64,000 nucleotides of DNA from Leifsonia psychrotolerans (GTDB lineage Bacteria; Actinomycetota; Actinomycetes; Actinomycetales; Microbacteriaceae). A program made the translations under genes and the position numbers. Positions 8,362 through 17,324 of the stretch are shown in pieces. The notes under the pieces were generated by a model. The model was not told where the DNA came from. It searched no databases and saw only the letters and a program-made list of their open reading frames with translations. The number at the start of each line of letters is the position of its first letter. Position 1 is the stretch's first letter. The stretch lies in NCBI RefSeq assembly GCF_013410665.1, contig NZ_JACCFM010000001.1:806001-870000 (forward strand). The letters run 5' to 3'.

Positions 8362-9183
8362 GTGTCCGTTACCCTCGCAGAAGCAACCGCTGTCATTCAC
8401 GAACTGTGGCCGCTCTCCGGCGCGGAAGCATGGGACGCCTCCGGCCTCGTGAGTGGCGATCCGGCCAGCACGGTCGAGTCGATTCTCTTGGCCGTCGACG
8501 CCGTCGCAGACACGGTCGACGAGGCCATCGAGGCAGACGCCGATCTACTTCTGGTTCATCACCCACTGCTCCTGCGCGGTGTGACGTCCGTGGCCGAAGA
8601 CCGGTACAAGGGCGCGTTGCTGGCGCGCTTGATTCGTGCCGACTGCGCGCTGTTGGCCGCCCACACCAACGCAGATGTGGTCGAGAACGGTGTCTCCGAC
8701 ATGCTCGCGCAGCGTTTGGGACTGGTTGACACCCAGCCGATCACCGTGAGTAGCGCTCCCGGCACCGGCATCGGCCGTGTCGGACGCCTCGCCCAGCCGA
8801 CCACACTCGGGCAGCTGGCCCGCAGGCTCGCCGAGCTGCTGCCGGCGACGGCATCCGGGGTGCGTGTCGCCGGCGACTACACGAGCCGTGTCGAAACCGT
8901 GTCACTCTGCGGAGGAGCTGGCGACTCGCTGCTCGGCCACCCACTGGTGCGCGGCTCCGACGTGTACGTCACGTCTGATTTGCGTCATCACCCGGCTTCC
9001 GAGTCGCGCGAGCAGGCGAAGGCGGCCGGTTCCGGACCAGCGCTCATCGATGTGTCGCACTGGGCTAGCGAATGGCTCTGGCTCGACACTGCGGCCGAAC
9101 AACTGCGGCAGGCACTGCCGGGCGTGGTCGTGACGGTCAGCGAATTGCGCACGGACCCCTGGGACTTCGTCATCACGCAGTGA
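8362..9183 (+). CDS. Nif3-like dinuclear metal centre protein (YbgI/DUF34 family)
   Basis: A 273-aa member of the NIF3/DUF34 family, ring-shaped oligomers with a two-metal site whose physiological role is still debated (often described as a GTP cyclohydrolase I type 2 homologue or metal-handling protein). Metal-binding motifs are visible: LLLVHHPLLLRGV, AHTNADV, SDLRHHPA and ALIDVSHWASEW. The length fits forms without the central PII-like insertion. The start is GTG at 8362 after GGCAGGG. Its neighbour downstream, the zinc-ribbon protein, is a frequent partner in actinobacteria. Confidence 0.92.
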   Translation: MSVTLAEATAVIHELWPLSGAEAWDASGLVSGDPASTVESILLAVDAVADTVDEAIEADADLLLVHHPLLLRGVTSVAEDRYKGALLARLIRADCALLAAHTNADVVENGVSDMLAQRLGLVDTQPITVSSAPGTGIGRVGRLAQPTTLGQLARRLAELLPATASGVRVAGDYTSRVETVSLCGGAGDSLLGHPLVRGSDVYVTSDLRHHPASESREQAKAAGSGPALIDVSHWASEWLWLDTAAEQLRQALPGVVVTVSELRTDPWDFVITQ

Positions 9184-9235
9184 CGTTGCCCACCTCCATT
9201 TGTTCACACTCAACACTCGTAAAGGTCAGGAAATC

Positions 9236-9973
9236 GTGAAGGCAACTCCCGTAGAACAGAAAGAGCTGCTTCGGCTCCAGGCCCTCGACATCAAGACGCA
9301 GCAGCTCAAGCACCAGGCATCCGCGCTGACGCAGCACGCTGAGATCGCCGCGTTGGGTGTTACCGCCGACGCGAACCGTCAGGTGGTGACCACTCGCACC
9401 GGCGAGTTGGAGGATGCCCGCACTGAATTGCGCCGCATCGAATCGGACGTCAGCGTTGTTGAGAGCCGCATCAAGCGGGACAGCGATCGCTTGCAGACGA
9501 GCTCCTCGGTCAAGGACATTCAGGCGCTGGAGGCCGAACTCACGGCATTGAAGAAGCGTCTCGGTGACCTGGAAGAGATCGAGATCGCCGTGATGGAGCG
9601 GGTTGAGGCTCAGGAAGCCGTCGTTGCGTTAGCCGAGAGCGAGGGTGCTGCGATTGCGGCCCAGATCGCACAGGCCGTGGCGTTGCGTGACGAAGCGCTC
9701 GCCGGTGTCAACAAGCAGCTCGGCGACAACGTTCGCGACCGCGCTGCCGTCGCAGCGACGATTGAGGACGAGCTCGTCGCGCTGTACGAGAAGCGTTATG
9801 TGGCGGGCCACGGGAACGCCGCAGCTCTGCTGCGCGCCCGCACGTGCAGCGGATGCACCATGACCCTCACCGGTAACGACCTCGAGGCGGTGCGCTTGGC
9901 ACCGGTCAACGACGTCGTCTTCTGCCCCGACTGCGGGGCCATCCTGGTGCGTACCGAAGAATCGGGTATCTAA
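9236..9973 (+). CDS. C4 zinc-ribbon, coiled-coil protein (DUF164/CT398-like)
   Basis: A 245-aa protein with a long alpha-helical coiled coil (about residues 10-180, heptads such as LEDARTELRRIESDVSVV) and a C-terminal zinc ribbon formed by Cys204, Cys207, Cys230 and Cys233. The family is widespread in actinobacteria and other bacteria but has no settled function; nucleic-acid binding has been suggested. I take the GTG at 9236 because AGGTCAGGA precedes it at good distance; an upstream start at 9200 would add 12 residues unlike the family. It follows the Nif3 gene by 52 bp and precedes RNase P RNA. Confidence 0.88.
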   Translation: MKATPVEQKELLRLQALDIKTQQLKHQASALTQHAEIAALGVTADANRQVVTTRTGELEDARTELRRIESDVSVVESRIKRDSDRLQTSSSVKDIQALEAELTALKKRLGDLEEIEIAVMERVEAQEAVVALAESEGAAIAAQIAQAVALRDEALAGVNKQLGDNVRDRAAVAATIEDELVALYEKRYVAGHGNAAALLRARTCSGCTMTLTGNDLEAVRLAPVNDVVFCPDCGAILVRTEESGI

Positions 9974-9995
9974 GCGCACTGTAAGCTAGGTTCCA

Positions 9996-10384
9996 GGAAT
10001 GGGTCGGCAAGACGGTCGCGTCATGCGTGTTTTTCGAAACACGGATGCCGAGGAACGTCCGGGCTCCGAAGAGCAGGACGGTGGGTAACACCCACCCGGG
10101 GTAACCCGCGAGACAGTGCCACAGAAAGTAGACCGCCGCTGGCTCACGCCGGCGGTAAGGGTGAAACGGTGGTGTAAGAGACCACCAGAGGCCAAGGTGA
10201 CTTGGTCGGCTTGGTAAACCTCGTCCGGAGCAAGGTCAGACAGAAAACGCTGAGGCTGCTCGCCAAGTTTTCGGGTAGACCGCTAGAGGGCTGCGGCAAC
10301 GTAGTCCCCAGATAGATGACCGTCCATGGTGTCGTGTTCGCACGAAACCGGGACAGAACCCGGCGTAACAGCTGGCCCATTCCC
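9996..10384 (+). ncRNA. rnpB: RNase P RNA, bacterial class A
   Basis: The ribozyme subunit that trims tRNA 5' leaders. Conserved elements appear in order: GAGGAACGTCCGGGCTCC near 10050, ACAGAAAGTAGACCGCC near 10123, the GGTAAGGGTGAAACGGTGG block near 10155, a GTAGACCGCTAGAGG segment near 10275, CCCCAGATAGATGACCGTCC near 10307 and ACAGAACCCGGCGTAACAG near 10353. Helix P1 closes the molecule: GGAATGGG (9996-10003) pairs with CCCATTCC (10376-10383). Ends are therefore set by P1 pairing and are approximate. Small ORFs overlapping this stretch are not genes. Confidence 0.96.
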
Positions 10385-10458
10385 TTCTCGCAGCATCCTG
10401 TTGCGAAGTCGCGACAGCAGGCTGATTGCGCAGCCACGAACGAAGCTGACTGTTTTCG

Positions 10459-11241
10459 CTACATGTCCTGACGGCGCGGCGCAGGGGGAGCCGTCTGGAC
10501 GGCCAGCGATGCGGCACCCAGGATGCCGGCGTTGTTGCGCAGCTCGGCCGGGATGATGGGGGTCTGCAAGGTCAGCAGTGGCAGAAATTCTTGGTAGCTT
10601 TTTGAGACCCCTCCTCCCACCAGAAACAGGTCGGGCGAGAAGAGTTTCTCGAGCGTCGTGTAGTACGTCTGAAGGCGTCCGGCCCACTTCTCCCAGCTCA
10701 GATTGTCTTTCTCTTTGGCCGAGTAGCTTGCCCGAGTTTCGGCATCGTGCCCGTCGATCTCGAGGTGGCCGAGCTCGGTATTGGGAACGAGCACGCCGTC
10801 GTTAAGGAGAGCCGAGCCGATGCCCGTGCCGAGCGTGGTGAGTAGCACGACGCCACGGACACCCTTGGCCGCCCCATACTGGGCCTCGGCGTGGCCCGCT
10901 GCATCCGCATCGTTGACGAAGTGGATGGGCTGGTGGAAGGCGGCCTCGAATCGTTTCTCTGCCTCGAGGCCGATCCAGTCCCGCGAAATATTGGCGGCCG
11001 ACATCGTGCGGCCGTTCTTGATCACGGCGGGAAAGCAGACGCCGATTGGAAGCGATCCTTGGCCCTGCGAGATGGTGTCGAGCAGCTGACGTGTGGTGGC
11101 GATGATGTCGTCGGGGCTGCCGCCCTTCGGGGTGGACAATTTGACGCGATCGGAAAGCAATTCTCCGGTGATCACGTTGACGACGGCCCCCTTGATTCCG
11201 GTTCCGCCGATATCAATGCCGATTGCCGTCGTCGCGTTCAT
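10459..11241 (-). CDS. ppgK: Polyphosphate glucokinase
   Basis: ROK-family sugar kinase (260 aa) that phosphorylates glucose using polyphosphate and usually also ATP. The N-terminal phosphate-binding loop is GIDIGGTGIKGAVV; the second nucleotide motif is TTLGTGIGSALL; NDADAAGHAEAQYG carries the ROK catalytic Asp; and ELGHLEIDGHDAE replaces the zinc-binding ROK motif, as usual in PpgK. KEKDNLSWEKWAGRLQTYY is also typical of PpgK. The ATG at 11241 lies 69 bp from the divergent rpiB gene. It links polyphosphate stores to glycolysis. Confidence 0.95.
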   Translation of the reverse strand: MNATTAIGIDIGGTGIKGAVVNVITGELLSDRVKLSTPKGGSPDDIIATTRQLLDTISQGQGSLPIGVCFPAVIKNGRTMSAANISRDWIGLEAEKRFEAAFHQPIHFVNDADAAGHAEAQYGAAKGVRGVVLLTTLGTGIGSALLNDGVLVPNTELGHLEIDGHDAETRASYSAKEKDNLSWEKWAGRLQTYYTTLEKLFSPDLFLVGGGVSKSYQEFLPLLTLQTPIIPAELRNNAGILGAASLAVQTAPPAPRRQDM

Positions 11242-11310
11242 TCTGCCAACCTATCGTGTGCACGTGGCGCGTGGGCATGTGTATTCCGGCGGACTAAATA
11301 GACTGGTGCC

Positions 11311-11799
11311 ATGCGCATCCACATCGCCACCGACCACGCAGGTCTGGACTTCAGCCGCCATCTGTTCACGCACCTCACGGCCGCCGGTCACACGGTCATT
11401 GACCATGGGCCCCAGACCTATGACGCACTCGACGACTACCCGGCATTCTGTATCAACGCGGCGCAGGGCGTCGTCGACGACCAGTCCGAGGGCATCGAAG
11501 CTCTGGGCGTGGTCTTCGGCGGATCCGGCAACGGCGAACAGATGGCGGCCAACAAGGTCACCGGGGCTCGGGCCGCACTGGTCTGGAACCTCAGCACCGC
11601 CCGGCTTGCCCGCGAGCACAACGACGCTAACGTCATCTCGATCGGTGCCCGCCAGCACACCATCGAAGACGCGACGAGCTTCATTGACGCATTCATCGCC
11701 GAGCCGTTTTCCGCGGAAGAGCGCCACGTACGACGCATCGCACAACTGGCCGAATATGAGACAACGGGTGACATCGCCGGCAAAGGCATCGAGCGCTAA
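11311..11799 (+). CDS. rpiB: Ribose-5-phosphate isomerase B
   Basis: A 162-aa RpiB/LacAB-family isomerase interconverting ribose 5-phosphate and ribulose 5-phosphate in the pentose phosphate pathway. Family signatures are MRIHIATDHAG at the N-terminus, DDYPAFCINAA, and the phosphate-binding anion hole GGSGNGEQMAANKV, with ALVWNLSTARLAREHNDANV following. The glycosylase gene begins 2 bp after the stop codon, so the two genes are one transcription unit; the same rpiB-nei pairing occurs in mycobacteria. Confidence 0.96.
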   Translation: MRIHIATDHAGLDFSRHLFTHLTAAGHTVIDHGPQTYDALDDYPAFCINAAQGVVDDQSEGIEALGVVFGGSGNGEQMAANKVTGARAALVWNLSTARLAREHNDANVISIGARQHTIEDATSFIDAFIAEPFSAEERHVRRIAQLAEYETTGDIAGKGIER

Positions 11800-11801
11800 C
11801 C

Positions 11802-12788
11802 GTGCCCGAGGGTCATTCCGTCCACCGGATCGCACGTCAGTTCCAACGCAACTTTGTGGGCAGCCGCGTCTCGCTGTCCTCTCCGCAGGGGCGCTTCGTC
11901 GCTGGCGCTGCCCAGCTTGACGGCCATGTCATGACCGATGCGCGCGCGGTCGGCAAACAGATGTTCCTGGAGTTCGACCACGACCTCTGGTTGCGTGTGC
12001 ACCTCGGCTTGTACGGTGCCTGGGACTTCTCCGGCGAGATCATGATGGATGCCACGATCGCGTCCGCCAACGGTCGGATGGGGCAGACGAACCAGCGTGG
12101 CACGACCGTCCCGGCCATTCTCGATTCGGCGGGTGAGAACTCCCTGCATTCGATCGGCGCGCCACGTCGCACGCGGGTGCGCATGTCCGAGCAAGAGAAA
12201 GAATCGTACGCTCCCGAAACGTTCCCGCCCGAGCCGATCGGTCAGGTGCGGGTGCGTCTGCTCACCGACACGGTGTGCGCAGACCTGCGAGGGCCGACGG
12301 CCTGTGAGGTGCTCGAGCCCGCTCAGGTGGACGCCGTGATCGCCAAGCTGGGGCCCGACCCGATTCTGGACCCCAGCATTGAGGCCGAGGATCGTTTCGT
12401 CGCGACCGTGCGCAAGAAGTCGACCCCGATCGGGTTGATCCTGATGGATCAGAGCGTGGTCAGTGGTATCGGCAACGTCTATCGCGCCGAACTGCTCTTT
12501 CGAGCCGGACTGAACCCGTATGCGCCCGGCAAATCGCTGACCGACGACACCGTGCGAGCGCTCTGGAACGACTGGGCGCATCTGCTGACGATCGGTGTCG
12601 AAACCGGTCAGATGATGACGATGGACAACCTCGAGGGAGACGCGTACAGCTTGGCCATGGCCAATCGTGCGGACCGGCATTGGGTCTATAAGCGCGAGGG
12701 TCTGCCGTGTCGAGTTTGCGGAACCCATATCACCCTCGAAGAGATGGGGGCCCGCAAGCTCTATTGGTGCCCGAGTTGCCAACGATGA
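11802..12788 (+). CDS. Fpg/Nei-family DNA glycosylase (endonuclease VIII-like)
   Basis: A 328-aa base-excision repair glycosylase/AP lyase. The mature N-terminus PEGHS provides the catalytic Pro (after Met removal) and Glu expected for Nei-type enzymes. The helix-two-turn-helix region includes QSVVSGIGNVYRAELLFRAG, and the C-terminal zinc finger uses Cys303, Cys306, Cys323 and Cys326. SSPQGRF near the start matches actinobacterial Nei proteins encoded beside rpiB. The start is GTG at 11802, 2 bp after the rpiB stop codon. The exact lesion range (oxidised pyrimidines most likely) cannot be told. Confidence 0.93.
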   Translation: MPEGHSVHRIARQFQRNFVGSRVSLSSPQGRFVAGAAQLDGHVMTDARAVGKQMFLEFDHDLWLRVHLGLYGAWDFSGEIMMDATIASANGRMGQTNQRGTTVPAILDSAGENSLHSIGAPRRTRVRMSEQEKESYAPETFPPEPIGQVRVRLLTDTVCADLRGPTACEVLEPAQVDAVIAKLGPDPILDPSIEAEDRFVATVRKKSTPIGLILMDQSVVSGIGNVYRAELLFRAGLNPYAPGKSLTDDTVRALWNDWAHLLTIGVETGQMMTMDNLEGDAYSLAMANRADRHWVYKREGLPCRVCGTHITLEEMGARKLYWCPSCQR

Positions 12789-12821
12789 CCATCCTCACCT
12801 GACCGACACTTAAGGACGCCC

Positions 12822-13511
12822 GTGAGACAGAATCCCAGTTTCGTGCTCAGTGAGATCGCCGAGATCAAGCGGCTCATTCGGGAGAACCCGTGGGTGACAA
12901 TGGTCAGTTCGACCGACACCGTGCTGATCGCCTCGCACTACCCGGTCATCCTGGACGAATCGGCCGACGACATCGTGCTGCTCAGCCATGTCGGGCGCCC
13001 CGATGAGCGGTTGCACGAACTCGGCAGCCACGAGCTTCTTGTGATCGTTCAGGGTCCGCACGGCTACATTTCGCCGTGCTGGTATGACGCCAAACCGGCG
13101 GTACCCACCTGGAATTTCGTCACGGCGCACCTGTACGGTACGCCAGAAATTCTGACGGATGCCGAGAACCTCGTGGTGCTCGACACACTCGTCGACCATT
13201 TCGAAGATCGAATGCCTGAACCGCGTCGAATGAACGGCACACTCGAAAACGCGGCCTATGCCGCGCGAATCGTGAGCGGAACCGTGGGTTTTCGGATGCG
13301 GGTCGATCGATTCGTCGCCAAGAACAAAATGAGTCAGAACAAAGCGCTCGAAACCGTTGACCGCATCATCGGGGAGCTTGAGGGAGACGGGCCGTACGCG
13401 AGTGCATCGCTCGCCGCCGAGATGCGCCGGGTTCACGGTGGGAACGCCGGAGCGCGGGCGACGGTGTCGTCCAGCGACACCACGGTCAGCTCCTCACCCT
13501 GCATCGTGTGA
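12822..13511 (+). CDS. FMN-binding negative transcriptional regulator (PaiB-like)
   Basis: A 229-aa split-barrel flavin-binding protein of the PaiB family, first described in Bacillus as a repressor of sporulation and protease genes; other members may be oxidoreductases. Family signatures include IRENPWVTMVSS, ASHYPVIL, VIVQGPHGYISPCWYDAKPA and PTWNFVTAHLYG. FRMRVDRFVAKNKMSQNK near residue 165 is the usual C-terminal block. The GTG at 12822 is preceded by TAAGGACG. The last ~40 residues are Ser/Ala-rich and less conserved. It lies 33 bp after the glycosylase gene and could share its transcript. Confidence 0.88.
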   Translation: MRQNPSFVLSEIAEIKRLIRENPWVTMVSSTDTVLIASHYPVILDESADDIVLLSHVGRPDERLHELGSHELLVIVQGPHGYISPCWYDAKPAVPTWNFVTAHLYGTPEILTDAENLVVLDTLVDHFEDRMPEPRRMNGTLENAAYAARIVSGTVGFRMRVDRFVAKNKMSQNKALETVDRIIGELEGDGPYASASLAAEMRRVHGGNAGARATVSSSDTTVSSSPCIV

Positions 13512-13530
13512 GGCGGGGGTTTTCCCCCGC

Positions 13531-13748
13531 ATCAGTCCGGATGCCCGGGACAACCCGCCATCCTCTCGCCCAGCTGGGAGTCGCCGGGGAAGCCCATGTC
13601 GACGCTCGGTGGCCTGCTTCGTCCGCTGATCAACGGGCATTACGGGCTCTACCTCCTGCACGGAATGGGCGTCGATTTCATCGTCGGCGTCGTGACGTAG
13701 ACGCTCAGGCTCGTCTGGCTGGCGGTCAGCCTCGACGGATTGACCTCC
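13531..13748 (+). pseudogene. Possible decayed coding remnant in a gene-free stretch
   Basis: Between the PaiB gene and tRNA-Gly there are ~350 bp without an intact gene. One frame reads CPGQPAILSPSWESPGKP, then (ATG at 13596) a hydrophobic peptide ending HYGLYLLHGMGVDFIVGVVT at a TAG (13698-13700), and continues in the same frame as TLRLVWLAVSLDGLTS to a TGA at 13748. The protein-like composition on both sides of the stop suggests a membrane-protein remnant, but no family is recognised. A short G7/C7 hairpin at 13513-13530 precedes it without a T-run. Confidence 0.25.
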
Positions 13749-13860
13749 TGATTGGGGGCAGGCCTGGGACGTGCTTCTGACTACTCCGGCACACTGAGTT
13801 GCGAGCGATGCCGTCAATTCCACCCGCTACCCGATTGCGCTGAGAGCGGAAGTCTCGAAC

Positions 13861-13902
13861 ACAAAAAACCCCCTCCGAGCGCTTTCGGCGCGGGAGGGGG
13901 TT
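13861..13902 (-). terminator. Rho-independent terminator of tRNA-Gly
   Basis: Reading the minus strand, AACCCCCTCC (13902-13893) pairs with GGAGGGGGTT (13876-13867) with an inner GCGC/GCGC helix, and ends in a run of T residues (13868-13863). It lies 11 bp past the tRNA-Gly 3' end. Confidence 0.88.
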
Positions 13903-13912
13903 CTGCGATCTG

Positions 13913-13983
13913 AGGGGCTGACGAGAATCGAACTCGCATCATCTGTTTGGAAGACAGAGGCTTTACCACTAAGCTACAGCCCC
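13913..13983 (-). tRNA. tRNA-Gly(TCC)
   Basis: A 71-nt cloverleaf on the minus strand: acceptor GGGGCTG/CAGCCCC, D-arm GCTTAGTGGTAAAGC, anticodon stem TCTGT/ACAGA with loop CTTCCAA (anticodon TCC), and T-loop TTCGATT. The discriminator is T, as in most bacterial tRNA-Gly. A terminator follows. Confidence 0.97.
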
Positions 13984-14181
13984 GCTGCCCGGTTCAACTG
14001 GGCACTCGAATATCGTAGTACAGATTTTCACGTGCGCGGTGCCATCGGCCCCCACGGCTCGCCGCGCAGGAGGCCGTGCACCACGGCATCCGTGTGGGTG
14101 CAGTAGACTGACCGAGGTCACTGCGCCTGTTGTGTGTTTTTTGCATGACGGTGTGTGGCACATCGGGTTGAGATGGCGATC

Positions 14182-14258
14182 CGGGGCGTAGCTCAGCTTG
14201 GTAGAGCGCTCGGTTTGGGACCGAGAGGTCGCAGGTTCGAATCCTGTCGCCCCGACCA
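14182..14258 (+). tRNA. tRNA-Pro(TGG)
   Basis: Cloverleaf with acceptor CGGGGCG/CGCCCCG, D-arm GCTCAGCTTGGTAGAGC, anticodon stem CTCGG/CCGAG with loop TTTGGGA (anticodon TGG), and T-arm GCAGG-TTCGAAT-CCTGT. Discriminator A at 14255 is followed by an encoded CCA (14256-14258). Only 39 bp without a terminator separate it from trigger factor, so the two may share a transcript. Confidence 0.97.
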
Positions 14259-14297
14259 TCACCCCAGTACATCCTTTAGACACAGGAGAGTCCCAAC

Positions 14298-15707
14298 GTG
14301 AAGTCCACGGTCGAAAAGCTGAGCCCCACGCGCGCCAAGCTCACCATTACGGTGACGCCCGAGGAGCTCAAGCCCAGCATCACCCACGCCTACAAGCACA
14401 TGGCTGAGAACATCAACATTCCCGGCTTCCGCAAGGGCAAGATTCCCGCGGCCATGATCGACCAGCGCCTCGGCAAGTCTGCTGTGCTCGAGCACGCCGT
14501 CAACGAGAGCCTCGATGGTTTCTACCGTTCGGCGGTCACCGAGCTGAAGTTGCGCCCCCTGGGCCGTCCCGAAGCCGACATTGTCGAATGGCCGAGTGAC
14601 AAGGACTTCTCCGGAGATCTGCACCTCGCCATCGAGGTTGACGTGCGCCCTGAGATCGAGCTGCCGACGTACGACGGCCTCTCCATCGAGGTCGACGCTG
14701 TCGAGATCACCGACGCCGAGGTTGCCGAAGAACTCGACACCCTGCGCGCTCGGTTCGGTACCCTGGTCACTGTCGACCGTCCCGCCAAGACCGGCGACTT
14801 CGCTCAGATCGACCTGGTTGCAGCAATCAACGGCACCGAGGTTGACACGGCAAGCGGCATCTCCTACGAGGTGGGCTCGGGCGACCTGATCGAGGGCATC
14901 GACGAGGCACTCGATTCGCTCACCGCCGGCGAGACCACCACCTTCAACTCCAACCTCATGGGTGGAGAGCACGAGGGTGAGACCGCTGAGATCACCGTGA
15001 CCATCAACGCCGTCAAGGAGCGCGAGCTTCCCGCAGCCGACGATGATTTCGCTCAGATCTCCAGCGAATTCGACACCATCGCCGAGTTGACCGAGAGCCT
15101 CAAGGCTCAGGTCGGGCGCTCGAAGGTCTTCGGCCAGGGCACGCAGGCCCGCGACAAGATGATCGAGCAGCTGCTCGCAGCCGTCGAGGTTCCGATCCCC
15201 GCCGCGATCATTGAAGACGAGGTGCACCGTCACCTGGAGGGTGAGAACCGTCTTGAAGACGCCGAGCACCGCGCGGAGGTCACCGAGTCCAGCGAGAAGA
15301 CGTTCCGTCAGCAGATTCTGCTCGACACCATCGCCGAGGCAGAGAAGGTCCAGGTCAGCCAGGACGAGCTCACCCAGTACCTGATCCAGGGCGCCAGCCA
15401 GTACGGCATGGACCCGAGCGAGTTCGTTCAGGCGCTCTCCAGCAACGGTCAGATTCCGTCGATGGTTGCTGAGGTTGCCCGTAACAAGGCTCTCGCCATT
15501 GCCCTCGGAAAGGCTGCTGTCGTTGACACCAACGGCGCCAAGGTCGACCTCTCCGAGTTCACGGCCGTGGCCGATGACGCTCCGGCAGAAGATGCCGCCG
15601 AGGCGACTGACTCGACCGAGGCGCCCGTCGAGGTCGTCGAAGAAGTTGTCGTCGAGGAGAAGCCGAAGAAGAAGGCATCCGCCAAGAAGGCCGCAGCAGC
15701 CGAGTAA
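14298..15707 (+). CDS. tig: Trigger factor
   Basis: A 469-aa ribosome-associated chaperone and peptidyl-prolyl isomerase. The N-terminal ribosome-binding domain carries the signature [11 protein letters not shown] (about residues 40-50). The FKBP-type PPIase domain spans about 150-240 ([35 protein letters not shown]), and the helical chaperone arms follow. The C-terminus (from about 425) is an acidic, then Lys/Ala-rich tail ending [14 protein letters not shown], common in actinobacterial tig. The start is GTG at 14298 after ACAGGAGAG. It heads the conserved tig-clpP1-clpP2-clpX folding and proteolysis cluster. Confidence 0.97.
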   Translation: MKSTVEKLSPTRAKLTITVTPEELKPSITHAYKHMAENINIPGFRKGKIPAAMIDQRLGKSAVLEHAVNESLDGFYRSAVTELKLRPLGRPEADIVEWPSDKDFSGDLHLAIEVDVRPEIELPTYDGLSIEVDAVEITDAEVAEELDTLRARFGTLVTVDRPAKTGDFAQIDLVAAINGTEVDTASGISYEVGSGDLIEGIDEALDSLTAGETTTFNSNLMGGEHEGETAEITVTINAVKERELPAADDDFAQISSEFDTIAELTESLKAQVGRSKVFGQGTQARDKMIEQLLAAVEVPIPAAIIEDEVHRHLEGENRLEDAEHRAEVTESSEKTFRQQILLDTIAEAEKVQVSQDELTQYLIQGASQYGMDPSEFVQALSSNGQIPSMVAEVARNKALAIALGKAAVVDTNGAKVDLSEFTAVADDAPAEDAAEATDSTEAPVEVVEEVVVEEKPKKKASAKKAAAAE

Positions 15708-15725
15708 TTTCGAAGCGAGCAGGGG

Positions 15726-15758
15726 AGGGTCGAATGTCTCTGACATTCGGCCCTTTCT
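15726..15758 (+). terminator. Terminator after tig
   Basis: AGGGTCGAATGTC pairs with GACATTCGGCCCT (13 bp, one G-T pair, 3-nt loop), followed by TTCT. It should separate tig from the Clp genes at least partly. Confidence 0.75.
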
Positions 15759-15893
15759 GCGTGCGGGGGCCATTCGACCCACCAGCGGTTCGCCCCCGCG
15801 ACATCCGGCAATCTGCCGAGGGCGAACAGAGCAGTTCTGCCGCGTTTGCTCCGATAGATTCATTCTGAAGCGATAACTGAAACGGAGCGCGAC

Positions 15894-16493
15894 ATGGCCG
15901 AACAGACACCCAACACCGGTGTTTTTGACCGACTGCTGAAGGACCGCATCATCTGGCTCGGCTCAGAGGTCCGCGACGACAACTCGAACGAGATCTGTGC
16001 GAAGATCCTGCTCCTTGCCGCCGAAGATTCTAAGCGGGACATCTACTTGTACGTCAACTCGCCCGGAGGTTCGATCACGGCGGGAATGGCGATTTACGAC
16101 ACGATGAAGTTTGTACCGAACGATATCGTCACCGTGGGGATCGGCCTCGCCGCATCTATGGGCCAGTTCCTGCTCTCATCCGGCACGAAGGGCAAGCGCT
16201 ACATCACGCCGAACGCTCGCGTGTTGCTGCACCAGCCGTCGGGTGGATTCGGTGGCACGGCTGCCGACATTCAGACGCAGGCCAAGGTCATCCTTGACAT
16301 GAAGAAGCGCATGGCGGAGCTCACCGCCGAGCAGACCGGAAAGAGCGTCGAGCAGATTCTCATCGACAACGACCGCGACAACTGGTTTACGGCTCAGGAA
16401 GCCCTTGAGTACGGCTTCGTGGATCACCTGCGCGAGTTCGCCTCAGAAGTTGTTGGCGGCGGCGGCACTGACGACTCAGCGAACAAGAAGTAG
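15894..16493 (+). CDS. clpP1: ATP-dependent Clp protease proteolytic subunit 1
   Basis: A 199-aa serine protease subunit of the Clp complex. The catalytic triad is visible at the expected spacing: Ser88 ([10 protein letters not shown]), His113 ([12 protein letters not shown]) and Asp162 (NDRDNWF). [17 protein letters not shown] is the handle/substrate region. Actinobacteria encode two ClpP proteins that assemble as mixed ClpP1P2 rings, and both are present here. The ATG at 15894 has ACGGAG upstream. The clpP2 start lies 15 bp after the stop. Confidence 0.97.
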   Translation: MAEQTPNTGVFDRLLKDRIIWLGSEVRDDNSNEICAKILLLAAEDSKRDIYLYVNSPGGSITAGMAIYDTMKFVPNDIVTVGIGLAASMGQFLLSSGTKGKRYITPNARVLLHQPSGGFGGTAADIQTQAKVILDMKKRMAELTAEQTGKSVEQILIDNDRDNWFTAQEALEYGFVDHLREFASEVVGGGGTDDSANKK

Positions 16494-16508
16494 ACGGGCA
16501 GGACCACA

Positions 16509-17177
16509 ATGGAATTCACCAACTTCACCCCCCAGGCCGGCGGCCTCGCTCGCCCGGCCGAGGCACGCTACATCCTGCCGACGTTCGAAGAGCGCACGGC
16601 TTACGGTTACAAGCGTCAAGACCCCTACGCAAAACTGTTCGAAGACCGCATCATCTTCCTCGGTGTGCAGATCGACGACGCGTCGGCCGATGACGTGATG
16701 GCTCAGCTTCTGGTGCTCGAGAGCCAAGATCCCGACCGGGACATCGTCATGTACATCAACTCGCCGGGTGGATCGTTTACAGCAATGACGGCGATCTACG
16801 ACACCATGCAGTACATCCGTCCGCACGTGCAGACCGTGTGCCTCGGTCAGGCAGCGTCCGCTGCGGCCGTATTGCTGGCCGGTGGGACGCCGGGCAAGCG
16901 TCTCGCGTTGCCGAACGCGCGCATCCTGATCCACCAGCCGTCTGTCGGCGGCCAGGGTGGCGGTCAGGCGTCCGATATCGAGATTCAGGCCGCCGAGATT
17001 CAGCGCATGCGCACCTGGCTCGAAGAGACGCTGTCGCATCACTCCAACCGCACGCCGGAGCAGGTGCACAAAGACATCGATCGCGACAAGATCCTGGGCT
17101 CTCCTGAGGCTCTCGAGTACGGTCTGATCGACCAGATTCTCACGTCGCGCAAGAATGTGCCGACGCTCGTCAAATAG
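16509..17177 (+). CDS. clpP2: ATP-dependent Clp protease proteolytic subunit 2
   Basis: A 222-aa second ClpP subunit. The longer N-terminus (about residues 1-40) is typical of actinobacterial ClpP2. Ser117 ([10 protein letters not shown]), His142 ([12 protein letters not shown]) and Asp193 ([15 protein letters not shown]) form the expected triad. The GGQGGGQ insertion after the His is a ClpP2 hallmark. It is translated from the same transcript as clpP1 and precedes clpX, which encodes a cognate ATPase. Confidence 0.97.
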   Translation: MEFTNFTPQAGGLARPAEARYILPTFEERTAYGYKRQDPYAKLFEDRIIFLGVQIDDASADDVMAQLLVLESQDPDRDIVMYINSPGGSFTAMTAIYDTMQYIRPHVQTVCLGQAASAAAVLLAGGTPGKRLALPNARILIHQPSVGGQGGGQASDIEIQAAEIQRMRTWLEETLSHHSNRTPEQVHKDIDRDKILGSPEALEYGLIDQILTSRKNVPTLVK

Positions 17178-17194
17178 TCGACATTTGAGCATCT

Positions 17195-17230
17195 GAAACG
17201 GCGTGCCGCGGTCCCGCGGCGCGCCGTTTC
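17195..17230 (+). terminator. GC-rich hairpin between clpP2 and clpX
   Basis: GAAACGGCG...CGCCGTTTC with inner GCCGCGG/CCGCGGC pairing forms a long stem ~18 bp after clpP2. Few T residues follow, so it may be a weak terminator or an RNA-stabilising element rather than a full stop. Confidence 0.55.
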
Positions 17231-17324
17231 GCTTCGGGCCCGTCATGCACGCAAGTGTCGGAGCCACAGGCTAGGCTCGAAGGCAACAGCACCCACAAAT
17301 TGACCCGATGAAGGAGGCTGACAG

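Noticed and set aside
10385-10435. Imperfect stem CTGTTGCG/CGCGACAG after rnpB as terminator
   Set aside because: It contains a mismatch and lacks a T-run; not strong enough to call.
10144-10437. Minus-strand ORFs over RNase P RNA
   Set aside because: They overlap the conserved ribozyme sequence and have no coding features.
13513-13530. GCGGGGG/CCCCCGC hairpin after paiB as terminator
   Set aside because: The stem is only 7 bp and is followed by ATCAGT rather than a T-run, so it is not listed as a terminator.
14259-15863. 534-aa open frame antisense to tig
   Set aside because: Shadow of trigger factor; no ribosome-binding site and no protein-like features.
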